Assembly: GCA_008694505.1 (NCBI GenBank)
Contig: VZDJ01000623.1
Location: 8,028,194 to 8,092,193, forward strand
Length of the DNA stretch: 64,000 nucleotides
Source: Cyanoderma ruficeps
Taxonomy: Eukaryota > Chordata > Aves > Passeriformes > Timaliidae
Reading direction: 5' to 3'
The notes under the pieces are model-generated. The model did no database searches and was not told the origin of the DNA. It saw nothing but the letters and a program-made list of their open reading frames with translations. Positions within the stretch are counted from its first letter, which is position 1; each line of letters starts with the position of its first letter. The position numbers and the translations under genes are program-made. Below, piece after piece: positions 12,001 through 24,113 of this stretch.

Positions 12001-15000
12001 TTGAAGAAACTGTCAGATGAAATTAGCAGTCTATAGTGGCTTCACAAGGTTGTCAAGGCAGTTGGAGACAGATTTCCAACTATAACACAGAGAAAATGCT
12101 ACTCTGAAATGTATAACGTGTCTATAAACACAACTTTTAAAATAAGCTTAAAGTTCTGTAAAAAAAAGGAGAAGGTGGCACAGTACTGATCAAACCAGGG
12201 GTGGAGGCATTAATGCAGCTTCTTATGTCAGGCAAAAGACAGATCAGACAATTGTCATGACTGTAAGACCTCTGCTGTATCATTTTTTGAATAAACTTCA
12301 TCTGGCCCCAGCTTCCCCTATACATGGCATTTTCAGATAGATCTGTAGTAACTATGGATAGATTTAGCATATGGGTAATCTCTCACAAACTTCTGGTATA
12401 GTGACTCTATGTTCTTGAAATTCATTCCCATTTTTTAACCAAAACTTCATCTGGAAAACTAAGCATATCCTTTCCTTCATACCCCCTTTTACAGAAATAT
12501 AGTTAATTTGTACAACTGAAATGCAGTTTATTTTTATTATAGGAAGCTTATAATTTTACTTGCTTTTGTTATCTTTTGTTACATCTTTTATTTTCAGTAC
12601 CTTTTTTTTCTTAAAAAAGTGGGCCAGTGCTGTATGCACTAAAGTTCTTAACCACATGATGAGCACTGCATGACATTCCATTCCTTCAGTTAATGATTCT
12701 AGTTTTGCTTATTATTTAGCAGAAGGAAGCTGCTACTATATATTGAGATGTCTGCAGTAAAGCCAGTTTGACTGTAGAAAGAATAGTAATTTGCAACAAA
12801 ATGGCTCTCTGATTTGCATTCATCAGTAATAAATTTCATCTAACAGGATAGCTTCCCTTAGACTTATATTTTTTCTCTTTTTTAAGACTTCTGAAGCTTC
12901 AGAAACACTCATTTCTGTTGCCCAGACTGAACTTTAGATAAATTTTTGTCTAGAAATGTTCTTAGACTTTTCTTATCTTTCCAGATAATTTGTAAGGGTG
13001 TAAAACCATGTAGGCACTACTGTCAAAAGGGAGGGACTCTGCTGCAAGCTGTTCTCTAATATGGCAAAGGATTTTTACTTCTAAAAGAATCTTAGCCATG
13101 ATATATAAAATATACAAGGGGAAGCAGAAAATCTTACAGTTTGCTTAGCCTAAACCTTTAAATGAAGGAAGAAAGTAATACCATGATTTAGTGGGTTGGG
13201 ACCTTGGTCATTAAGGGTCTGAATCACATCCTCTATTATTACTAAGCTTAAAGGTTTCTGGACCTTCTTGTAAAATAACAACCAAAAGCCAAATACACTT
13301 CCAGAGGTCAATTAATGTCATCTAAGATCACCACCAGGGCAGATGGGGGAGAGAGGTCATTATTTTAGATACTGAACTTCTAAGCAGGAAAAGTGAATAT
13401 TAGGTAAAAATCCACTCTCTACATCCCTTAGGGATCATACACATTTAGGGAGAAGTGATTAGTCAGGGGACCCATGCAGACAACAACAGCCAGCTCACAA
13501 TTAAAAAGATAAGTGTGGTGGGAAGAAGTATCTTGGTGTCTGTGCTTAGCTGCAGCAAAGAACACACTGTTTGGGATTTGAACCATGTCTCTTTTCTGGG
13601 AAGGCAGAGGTTTCATATTATACTGCTGCTTTTTAGAAGACGAGGTCAGATGACAGAATTGCTTTAAAGTGTGCAGAACACTATAAAACAGTTACTAATG
13701 TATTTATCAAGCTGTAATGTTGCATAATCTTGTTCCAATAGCCTGCATTCATACCTTTGTGATTCCTACTTTTTAAGTCTAGATTCCATTTTGTATTAAT
13801 TATTCCATCCTGGCCCTTTGTCAATGATTTTCCTTAAGAGTAGCCTTCTCAAGAAGTCTGTCTAGATTTTTCACTTCTGGTACACTGTGCTCAGCTGAAG
13901 ATCAAATCATGAAAGTTAAAGGTCATTTTGTGTTTGCTGGTGGTTGGAAGATGTGTGATGATGTGCAGTATGTTCAGCACTCTGCTGCATCTGATAAGCA
14001 ATCCTCTCTCTTCTAGGCCATAATCTAAAACTGATGTGTTCTGCTTCTCAGAAAGAAATACAAACTTGAAGAATATTTGGGAGAAATAAGGTCAGGACCT
14101 TAATCTTAGAGGACTCTTAAAGTAAGACAGTTCCCTCTCTGTAGTCACCTCCATCTGGACTCAACACAGGTTTATGGTTACTTTATCTGAAAGGTATTTA
14201 CACTTTCAACCTGTGGGATTCCCACATCTGACAGGAGAACTGTTATTTCCCAGCTGTGAGAGATTTAATCCTCTAGAGGATTGTATCTGTTCACACGGTT
14301 GGTTTTGGTAGAAATTAAAGGGATGATGAAAACAGTTCAGGCAGTGCCTTATTTGTAAAGGTGAAATTGTTCTTTCTACTTGCTTCTTGTACTCTTACAT
14401 AGAGCTTTGGGGATTAGTCTTGCATATGTGCCTAAATTTTTAGATGGGCAAACAGCTAAAAGATTAATTAGCAAAATCTAAGGAATGCAGAGTATTTATA
14501 GGATAAAGCCACCCTAGTACTTAAAAAGGTGGGAGAATAAAAGAATATTTTCATGAAAAGCAAAAGCAGCTATGTAAAATGGAGCTATGGAAACAGTGAT
14601 GAAGAAATCTTAGAAGTCTAAGCTCTCTGAAATACACTAAAGTGTGAAGTGATACCTCTGAGTAAAATAGTATTTTTAAAAATGAGAACTAATTTATGTG
14701 CGTCTTAATTTGGGGATCTTCAAAATTCCTGAAAATCAGACCATGCCCTATACATATCTGGTGTATTCTATCACCACCTTAATATTATGAATATTCATTT
14801 GCTGCTGATATTTATCTTGAAAAATACCAACCAAGAAATAAAAAACAAACTTATATATCCTTCCTTATAAAGTCTTTCCTAGTCTGTGTGGATGGAAAAG
14901 AGATGTTCTTATCGGGGGCAGTTGGTGTCCAACAGTAGGAGAACAGCAGTTTTGTCATGTTGGAAGGTTTGACAGCCTGTCTTGTCTCCATAGCTGTATT

Positions 15001-16559
15001 TGTGAATTTAGAAACTTTCCCTGCTATTGCATTCCTTGGAGGCCAGAACACTCTTGGGCAAAAATCCTCAGCTATAATTAGTGACTTAATTTTAATGTAG
15101 ATGAATAGACAATCCTGAAGCCAGTTATTAAAATGTCATTACTTGACACAGAAGTTTGCATATTTGCCTAATGTCTGTTAGCAGGAGCTGCAGGGACCAA
15201 CCCAAATGAGAATTCTGTCTGGGGAAGAGGCACAGCCACACAAGGCATCAAAAATCCCCCAGCCTCTGGGAAACAGCTGGATAGCCCCTGCCAAAAAATA
15301 CTCCAATGTTTCTTGGGAATGCACAGGCAATAACTCTGACACCTCTGTTCTAGCAGAATCCTGGGCTGTCCAAAACTTATTTCTTTCGAGTACCTTGATT
15401 TATAGCTGAAACCCAATGCAGTTAGGAAATAGAAAAGGGAGAAAAAACAGGCTTTGTAACAAGTAGCCCTGGGGATGTCGATATCCAACGAGTATGGAAT
15501 TAGTTCTGTGTATCGTGTAACTCACTCAGACAGCACTCCCAAAGTAAATAAATTTTAATCTGTATTTTTAATTCGGACTTTAATTTAACAGCAAGGCTCA
15601 GAGAACTAAGAAATCTGGATTCAAAGGCTTAGTTGGTAAAAAAAGAGCAAAGACATCTCTGGGACCTTCAGTCTTCTGTCTAAAAGAAATTAAAAGTAGC
15701 CACAAAGATCATAGTAAAAGTGTAACTTTGCTTGTGAATATTTCAGAGAACACAATAGAAGTTAAGAGCTATTGTTTAAAAACATAATTGTAAATCTATA
15801 TTTAATAACTTTTTTCCCCTAAATTCTGGGAGGTCTGAACTATGACCTGTCCTATTTCTTTTCCATTTTAATGATACAAGTTCTTGAGTAAAAATAACAC
15901 CAATGTAAATCTAAAATCTAAAGGCTTCAGAAGGCTTCATTTTTTAATTCCACTTTCTTCGGAGTCACAGTAAGAGTTCTGCAACTTTAATCCATCAAGC
16001 AGCTTTGCAAAACCGTCATGAAAATGTATGAACCCAAGAACAAAATCTACTCACCCAACCTTACAGCAATGATTAAAAAAAGCCCTAATTATAGTATAGT
16101 CACCCGTCAAAATAAATTACTCAGGGTGAGTGGGTGAAAAGAAGTTTGCTAGACTTCCTTAAGGAGGTGGTAATTGTCTTGGATTTTGTTAAAATACATC
16201 ACTAATTTTATTTTAACAAAGTCTATGTACTCTTTTCCCCTTTAGGAATTTTATAAGATGACTGTAACAATACAGAGAAGGGGATTTTTCAGTTTTAGGA
16301 TATTCTATACTTGTGTGTTTTTACTGCAGAACAAAACAGACATACAAAAATGCTCCAAATTACGTACACAGATGATCAGAAATGTTAGTATAAAGTGATT
16401 TCACAAGAAGGCAGCAGTTGATTGGACACACATCTGTGACAAAGTGATGTTGTGCACAGTGAGATGAGAGCATGGCGATACCACATGCTTGGTTCATGGA
16501 AGTCCACAGAACCTGCATTTAAGAATTCCTTCTTGTCTTTGACATCTATTGCATGCAAA

Positions 16560-16718
16560 TTATGCTCAGGAAAGTGGTTGAATCACCATCCCTGAAAATG
16601 CTGAATAAACTTGTAGTTGTGGCACTTAGGGACATGGTTTGAGATGAACCTGGCAGTGCTAACAGTTGTATTGATGATCTTAGAGGTCTTTTGCAGTCTT
16701 AACAATTCCATGGTTTTA
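16560..16718 (+). mobile_element. CR1 LINE 3' end fragment
   Basis: The sequence follows the avian CR1 3' untranslated end: GGTTGAATCACCATCCCTG, GTGGCACTTAGGGACATGG, then TTGATGATCTTAGAGGTC, finishing near AACAATTCCATGG, a decayed version of the terminal ATTCTATG repeat. It is 5'-truncated, as most CR1 insertions are. There is no coding capacity. Confidence 0.88.
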
Positions 16719-17197
16719 ATACTGAATCCTTCAAAGAAGATATCTGCAACCCATATTACTGGGATATGTTGTCCAGGAAAACTTCACACAAAATTTGAAA
16801 GACTACCAATCTCATATGGTGGTACACTGCTGGCTATACTCCCAGTGTGTTGGGCCTGCCCTAAATAATACCAAAACCATGAGCTTGTTTTCTTGCTGTC
16901 TTCTGGAGGTTAACAGAAAGTTACACTTAAACTTACATCCCAAAAATGCACAGGGTGTAGACCCTACTGCAGCAGACATCAGCTTGATGTCCCAGGGCTT
17001 GGGGGTCATTATAGATGGAGATATTTTTTAAGCACTTCCTGGAAGATGATTTCTTTACTTAATACGAATTAAACCCTCCATCAGTTAAACACTTAGAGCT
17101 ACGTAGAGAGAATATAGAACATAATAGTGCATTTGCAGACTTCAAAGCATGTTAAGCTAAGAAATAAATATCTTGTTATGAAAAGATCATTGATTTT

Positions 17198-18220
17198 CAT
17201 AGAATCATAGATAGAATAGTTTGAGTTGGAAAGGACTTTTAATGGTCATCTAGTCCACCCCACTTCAATGAGCAAGGACATCTTCAGCTAAAACAGATTG
17301 CTCAGAGCATTGTCCAAGCTGACCTTAAATATTTCCAGGTATGGGACATCTGTTACCTCTCTGGAAAACTACCAGTGTTTCACCATCCTTACAATAAGGT
17401 GTATTCTTATACACATGGTTGTGGTGAAAAATGTCACCTTATGAAATGTCTTCTTTATTATGGAGTCTGAATCTACCCTCTTTTACTTTAAAACCATTAT
17501 TCCTTGTCCAGCATGTGTTTCTAAAAAGTCATCCTTTTAAGCTCCCTTAGGTACTGACTGGCTGAAATAAGGTCTCACAGGAGTCCTCTCTTCTCCAGCA
17601 TGAACAAACCCAACTCTCAGCTTTTCCTCATGGAGTGGTGCATCATTTTTGTGTCTCTCCTCTGGACCTGCTCCAACAGGTCCATGTCTTTCTTGTGCCG
17701 AGAATCCCAGGGCTGGATGCAGCACTGCAGGTGGTGTCTCATGAGAGCAGAGGGGCAGAATCCCCTCTCTTACCCTGCTGCCCACACTGCTTTGGATGCA
17801 GCCCAGGATCCAGTTGGTTTTCTGGGCTGTGAGTACACATTGTCAGGTCATGTCCAGATTTTCTCCCACCAGCACCTCCAAGTCCTTCTTGGCAGGGCTG
17901 CTCTTGATCTGTTCATCCCCCACCTGTGCTGACACCGGGGCTGCCCCAACCCAGGTGCAGCACCTTCCAGTTGTTCTTGTTAAACCTCATGGAATGGGCT
18001 CCTGGACCCACTTCTGGATCTTGTCCAGGTCCCTTTGGATGGCATCCTGTTCTTCAGGTGTATCAACCAAACCACTCAGCTTGGTGTCGTCTGAAAATGT
18101 GCTGAGAGTACATACAGTTCCACTGGTGATGTCACTGATGAAGATATTAAACACTATTTTTCCCGATATGAACCCCTGAGGGACACCACTTGTCACTAGT
18201 CTTCATCTAGATACTGATTC
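17198..18220 (-). mobile_element. CR1 LINE, 5'-truncated, with reverse-transcriptase remains
   Basis: On the minus strand the copy runs from reverse-transcriptase coding sequence to the CR1 3' tail (CATAGAATCATAG at 17200 on the plus strand is the tail reversed). The minus frame at 18196-17987 reads TSGVPQGFISG, then FNIFISDITSG, STFSDDTKLSG and DTPEEQDAIQRDLDKIQKW, which are RT motifs including the catalytic F-x-DD box (FADD in active elements, FSDD here). A second minus frame (17785-17537) keeps SRVREGILPLCS of the RT C-terminal region, so frameshifts separate the parts. The rest, 17198 to about 17540, is 3' UTR. The upstream boundary near 18220 is approximate. Confidence 0.92.
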
Positions 18221-20069
18221 CAAACAGACCTAAATCATGAACAGATATTCTTGTTGCATGCAGTTGGCTTCTAGTCATAGATAAATTCAGCCATCTTCTT
18301 TTAATCAAATCATAAAACTTTCATATTTGTCCACATTATTATTTTCTTGAAAATTAAGCTCATTTCTGCCTACCTAAAACTCTCTATATCATTGTAATCT
18401 ATTACATTTCCATTTGTTTGTGAATGGTTAAAATATGAAATGTAACTCAAATCTAGGCAACAATTAGACTTAAGAGTACTTCCCTTTAATTTATTATCCA
18501 TAGTCAGTGATCACAAAATCAAATATGTAAATGTTTAATATTAGTCATAACATTTGCAGTTGTTGTTCTCATAACTGAAAAATAAGGTTTGTCTTTCATT
18601 TCCTAGACTTGTAGCTGACTCACATAATTTTGACTGATACTTCAGCAATTCAAAGCTGTATAAACAAAAAAGACAGATCAGTCTAAATGAGGGTGCTGAA
18701 TAAGCAGAGGCAGGTGTGTATTTGTAGCTGGGTATTGTTTCATCCTGCTCTAAAAATAAGTGTGAAAAGGAAGGTGTCTCTGCTCTGGGCTCCGAATGTG
18801 AGTCACACCATAGCTGGAAGTATTCATCCTAAAAGCTTCTGGCTCTGGCACACCTCTTGTTTTCTGTCTGGTTGCTCATTTTATACTATAATTTCCTAAT
18901 TTCTCATCACTATTTTAACTTTTCATAACACTTACATTTTTTAAACTAGAGTTTTAAATTTCTTAGATGAGATCAGTGGAGCTTCAGGAGCAAAGGATGT
19001 TCTCAGCAATGAACCCCTGTGTCCACAACATGATGGCTCAGGCTGGCCTGGCCCAGGAGCTAAAGGAGCACGTCCTCCTCCACAGCCTGGGGTGCAGAGC
19101 TGGCACAAAGCCCTTCCTCTCCCTTCTCTTTCCAGAAGGATGGCAAGTGGAGATGTCCACTCTATGCTGCATTTTGGATCTTTCCTCACAGAAAGGGAGA
19201 GGGACTGGAAAGGTCAGGCAGAGGAAAATGCAAGTAGGTCAGTCCCTGCAATGGAGCACAAAGTAGAGCACAACATGGGAGACACATTTCTAGCTGTTCC
19301 CAGTAACTGGGATCACTGGGTGTCAAGCACATGAGTACAGGCACTGTCAGTATATCTGAGCCTTGTTATCATTTCAGCAAGAGGATTTTTCTGCTTCTTT
19401 ACTACCACCCAAATGCTATTTTTTCTTCCACAAAGGCTTACCTTTTCTCAGAAAACAAGATAGGATATTGCTTTGTCATCAAACACTTCATCGATAAAAT
19501 AAGTCTTACTACATCCTGACACAGGTGAACTTAAGAAAAAAAAAGTAAGCTGTTTCCTCCTCCTTATTTCCTCATTTTTCTGCTTCTTGTGACTTTATGA
19601 CTTCGTGATCTGGCCTCTGCCATCAGAGCAAGCCTACCCATTAATTTGTCTGACTCTTCCTTGCAGAATCAGGGTGCTGATCAGGGTTCATACAGCTCAG
19701 GGGTGCACAGGATTGGTAATAATTGTCACTGGGCCTTGGCTTCCAAGCCTCTTCAGCAGCCAAGTCAAGTTAGGCCAGACCATCTTCAGTATTCAGCTGC
19801 CCTCAGAACCAGCTGGGAGCACTGAAGCAATCAGGAGCAGCAGCCAGAGGGATCCAGCAGTGGTGCTTTTTCTGTACTGCCTGTCTACAACAAGGCTTTG
19901 ATTCAGGCCCAGCACGAAGAACTTCACTTAGGTTTAAACTGACCTCTTGACTGTGCAGGGTTGGCAGGTGAGTACACACACATTTTTTTGAGTACAACAA
20001 GGAGAGACCTGAGTAAAGAGCAGCTGCACTTAGTCAAATGGGGGAAAAATGTCTCTACTACTGCCCCTT

Positions 20070-20120
20070 GATAGATCACAGAATCACTGAGATTGGAAGA
20101 GACCTGTAAGATGTTAAGGC
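20070..20120 (-). mobile_element. Short CR1 3' end fragment
   Basis: ATCACAGAATCACTGAGATT, then GGAAGAGACCTGTAAGAT, is the reversed 3' end of CR1 (the usual form is AGAATCA...GGTTGGAAAAGACCTCTAAGATCAT). Only about 50 bases are recognisable. Confidence 0.75.
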
Positions 20121-20254
20121 ATAAAATACAAGAACATGGAAAGCATTCAGAGTAACATTCTGCACTCCACCAGTCTGATTGTATTCAATTCTTGATTCAG
20201 AATTTGTACCTTTACATTTAATAGGCTTTCATAGTCTTTTTTTTTTTTTTCTTC

Positions 20255-20765
20255 CAGGACTTTGTATATTGTTTTTTAACTGCATTTATGATACTGGCAG
20301 CATCTGACAGTGAATGCCACTATTTTTTTATGCTGTGTAAAAAAAGCCTCACTTCTTTTCCTTGTTTTAAACCTGCTAATTTCATTGGGCATCCTCTTGT
20401 TCTCAAGCAGTGAGCAGCCAAACATCCATTCATTGATTTTCTAGGCACTTTCCCAGGGTTGTCCTGTTTTTATACATATCTGCCATATTCCCCCTCAGTT
20501 GTCCCATTTCCAAGCTGAAACCTCAAAATCAATTTAAGCAGTTCCAAGCTTTAATTGCCCTTCTTTAGTTCCCCCATGTAATTTTTGAGAGGCAAGTATC
20601 AGAACAGCAGGCAGTATACAAAAGAGAGGGTACTATGGGGTTTTGTATAGTGCTGTAAAGGTGTTGTCTGTTTTGTGCTCCATTCATTTTTTAAAAAAAC
20701 TCCTAACTGCTGTTTTTTCTGACTGCCAACAAGCATGGGATTTATGGTTTTCTAGTACATTTCCT
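20255..20765 (-). mobile_element. Ancient degenerate CR1/L3-like LINE copy
   Basis: Blocks such as TGCTGTGTAAAAAAAGCCTC, GTTTTAAACCTGCTAATTTC, CATATTCCCCCTCAGTTGTC and TCCAAGCTGAAACCTC match the old amniote CR1/L3 type also found in turtles and crocodilians, read antisense. Divergence is high and no frame survives. The boundaries are approximate. Confidence 0.7.
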
Positions 20766-23106
20766 TTTTGATGTCTTTTTCTTTTTTTTTTTAATAATTC
20801 TTTTTTAAAAATTAACAACAGTTGAAATTGTTTATTTGGTGTTCCATTTTTACCAACAGGAAAATGAATTTCAGTACCTTATGATTAGTCTTTCAACAAT
20901 GACCTATTGAACCAGCCCTGGCCTTTTTCAGGGAAAATGAAAAAGAGAGGAGAGATTTTCAAAATTTCATGGCAACAAAAGTTATGGGCTTTAAACCTTT
21001 AGTCTCTATATTTTGCCTAGGTATGACATTTGCCAAGCTTTTATGAGAGTCTCCCATTATCTCTAATGTCCCAAGTCTTAAGTAAGGAATTTCAAGAAAC
21101 TGAGAATCCCTTTTGATGAAAGACACAGTTTACATTGATTCTAATTTTTCTGTAATGGAGCATTGCTCCTTCATTGAAATGGCTGGATCTCTCACCCTAT
21201 GTATTTTCTTCCATTGGAGTTTAACTAATTTTTTCATTACAAGCTGATTGTATCAATATGTGTATAGTTTCTTATTTTTATTTGCATTGTATGTGCATAT
21301 TTTTGAATTAAAGGTATAGACCAATAGGTAGGTAGCAATAAATAATTTAAAACTCACTTTTAAATCATTAGTTACTGGATCATAAAGCACATTAAGTGTT
21401 ATGTTATAGGACAGAAGTAGGAAATTATACAGCATTTTCAGTTTGAAACAGAATTAGTTAAACTCTCTTTTTTCCCTGATCTTACATGTGCAAATATGTG
21501 ATATTAATCGATTTTTTTTTTTTGGTGAATTTTATGTCTATCTCTCACTAATGCATACAGTCAGTCAAAGTGAAAAAGTGTCTAATATTTGAAAATAACA
21601 TGAGTGTCCTTCAGTTAAAGCACCTCATCTACTATTCAGGATATTAGCCTTGCTGCTAATTACTACTGCACTCAATTTTTTATGACTGTGACAAAACTAA
21701 GAACAAAGGAAATAGGCCAAGGTACTTCAGTTTAGTTTCACAGTTTGTGTCACACTGGTACGATATCCCTGGGATATATCTTCTGATATTTATGGAATCA
21801 GTGGAAATCAGTGTATGTTTGACAAGTTTTGTCAAGCTTAAGGCCTCTGAGACACCGACTGAGACTAGCAAAATGGCTTAGGTCAGGGAGCTTTTTTAAT
21901 TGAGGAATCTTTTTTTCAATATAAGTGATATTTCAGACACACAGTCTCATCAATAAAGGTAACATGATCTTAGAGCAATACAAAAGTAGACTTCCAACAG
22001 AGCACCGTTAGTTTTCAGATACTCTCAAAACAGCCTGTACTCTCAGAGCATAGAAATTTGACTGCAAAGAGATCTGATCTTAACGTTTTTGGAGGTACAG
22101 TTTGGTGAGTGGATCAATGTAGATTTCCTTTTTTCCCCCCTTAGACCCCAAATCCTTCTCCCCTGCTTTAACTCTGGCAGGCAGAGAGCTCCCACAGTCA
22201 TCCCTACAGAGCCACATCTCATTGCCCTACTGGGGCTCTTGGTTAAACCTGCTGCCATCTCACAAAATCCAAAGAAAATCTGCAGTGAGTCAAAGTTTCA
22301 TTAAGACGTCCCTAAATCTAGAGTGACTATGAGTGTCATTTAACACAATACATTTTTACTGTGTATTACAATTAGAGAAACATCTGTTATTAATATTGTT
22401 TTGCTAAACTGCTGTGAAAAATTCATTGTTGCAAGGCTGTTCAGTTAGTTACCTGTATTGAGGTGGCTGAACATTTTAAGTCCTTGGAAACACACAGAAA
22501 TGCAAGTGCCAGTAATAACTTTTACTCTGCCTGCAAAATGTATTTTATGATGGCTTACTGTGCATGCATAACATGCATTTATTTTTGTCATGCCTATGTG
22601 TGGTTACAATAATATTGACAGTTGCTACTGCTATTTGATCATACAAAAGTCCTAAATAGTGGGATAAGAAATTTAAAAATGGTCATAAGGTCTACAGTTA
22701 TTGTCATCAGCTTGAAATCCTTACGGTGTGCTTTTTTTTTTTTTTGTGGCAGAGAAAGCGGGGGAGAGGTGAGAGGGGGGAAAAGTTTCTTAGACCTGGA
22801 CAGTATTTTTAGTTTCCCATAATAACTGCTGTAAATCTACTCGTAAAACAACCTGTTTATTGCCCTTCAGTACAGCTTACAGATGAAAAAAGATAACTGT
22901 GTAAACGCCATATTTTCATCTTTACATCTTATATTACTATTTATGTTTCTTTCTAGAAAGCACATGCTTTTTAAAAAATTGATTATGTTACTGATCTACT
23001 TTTAACCATATTCTTAATGAAACATTTGTGGTATCATTAAGACACTAATTTTGAGATCAAATGTGCTAGAAATGCAAACCTACAGATATTGATAGATAAA
23101 ATGGGA

Positions 23107-23300
23107 TTGTGGTCCATCTAATCTAATAATCCTTCTGACTGAAAGTAGATGACTCAAAGGAATTTGCCAGAAATTTCAGGAGATGCAAGTAGAGGGTAAT
23201 CTGTCAGCTACCTTAAATCTTCTCAGAATTCCTTAGTACTTTGAGATAATGTTAAGCCCTAAAGCATAAAGTTTCAACTTTCTTTGAAAATATATTGGCA
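23107..23300. repeat. Degenerate ancient amniote interspersed repeat
   Basis: GGTCCATCTAATCTAATAAT, the internal CTCAAAGGAATTTGCCAGAA and TTAAGCCCTAAAGCATAAAG follow, in order, an old amniote repeat whose usual blocks are GGTCCATCTAATCTAGTATC, a TCAGAGGAAG-type block and CTTAAAGCATGAGG. Family name and orientation cannot be given from memory. The remnant lies about 600 bases before the exon at 23898. Confidence 0.45.
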
Positions 23301-23830
23301 TTAACTATTACAAATTTTGAAGTCATGAATAGCAAAAATTTGACAAATATGAAAAACAAGATAATGAAAGTGTTACTGAAAACTGAAAATCCCTGAATCA
23401 TTGGATGATTTTTTTTACTTTATAAGCAGGCGAGATAACTTGAGGGAGTGAAAATGAAATAACATAATAAATAATTAATATTATTATCACAATTTTGATC
23501 CTTAAGAAGCTCTTGTTTTGTGGCATAAATGTTGCAAAACTTATTTGTCCTAACTAATTATTTGAAATAAGAGAACAGCTCTGGTACACTACTAGTTGGT
23601 CAGGTATTTGGATGAGAGGAATGAAAACTTAACCTGTTACAGTTTCAGACCTTGTTAATACCATACGTGTTTGTGAGCATGATTGGATCACTTGTGCTAC
23701 CACAAGAAAATTAATTACCATTTCAGGAACAGTAAACATTCAATTTTCCAGAAAACATTTTGAACTATTCTTTATTTTGGCTGATGAGCCAGATCCTACC
23801 TCACACATCCATTAATCTAAGACAAAAGAA

Positions 23831-23846
23831 GCAGCAGCAGCAGCAG
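23831..23846 (+). repeat. GCA trinucleotide repeat before the splice acceptor
   Basis: Five GCA units and one extra G lie about 50 bases upstream of the acceptor AG at 23897, between the likely branch region and an upstream A-rich run. The repeat is short and intronic. Confidence 0.85.
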
Positions 23847-23897
23847 CCTCAGCCTGTGTATTTCTGCAATCTTATGTGGTGTTCCTTTTCTTTCCAG

Positions 23898-24113
23898 ACA
23901 ACTACTACGGCACTCCGAAGCCTCCAGCAGAACCGGCTCCGTTGCTGTTAAATGTGACAGACCAGATCCTCCCAGGTGCCACTCCCGGGGCTGAAGGCAA
24001 ACGTAAAAGGAATAAGTCTGTGAGCAATATGGAGAAGACGGGCATTGAACCACCAGAGGAAGAAGAGGAAGAAAGACCTGTGGTCAATGGAAATGACGTG
24101 ACAGTAACACCAG
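23898..24113 (+). CDS. MAGI2: MAGI2 internal coding exon: end of guanylate-kinase region and basic/acidic linker
   Basis: MAGI2 is a multi-domain scaffold (PDZ0, inactive guanylate-kinase-like, two WW and five further PDZ domains) that organises receptors and adhesion proteins at synapses, the kidney slit diaphragm and cell junctions. The exon follows a pyrimidine-rich tract ending TTTCCAG at 23897. It starts in phase 2, with AC completing an Asp codon begun upstream. It encodes 71 full codons opening NYYGTPKPPAEP, followed by LLLNVTDQILPGATP, the basic cluster KRKRNKS, then EPPEEEEEERPVVNGN, and ends TVTP plus one base. That wording is specific to MAGI2 rather than MAGI1 or MAGI3 as I recall the family. 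The 216-nt length keeps frame. The last base G joins AA of the next exon to give Glu. The donor is CAG|GTCTGT, a weak match to GTAAGT. The exon reads on the same strand as the other two exons and splices in phase with the second. Confidence 0.97.

Larger units (their letters stand above)
1..23897 (+). other. MAGI2: MAGI2 intron (3' part), upstream of the first visible exon
   Basis: No coding exon can be supported here. The DNA is AT-rich, CpG-poor intron sequence with short chance frames only. It holds an L1-type endonuclease fossil (8679-9020), CR1 fragments (16560-16718, 17198-18220, 20070-20120), an old CR1/L3-like copy (20255-20765), an ancient repeat remnant (23107-23300) and simple repeats near 7070-7217. 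A GC-richer patch at about 4010-4550 has no recognisable identity. The intron ends with a short GCA repeat (23831-23846), then the polypyrimidine tract and acceptor AG at 23896-23897. The preceding exon, which should finish the guanylate-kinase-like domain, lies outside the window. Confidence 0.9.

Noticed and set aside
17600..18179. 110- and 127-codon frames on the + strand
   Set aside because: They are the antisense shadow of the CR1 element, whose real coding sequence is on the minus strand.
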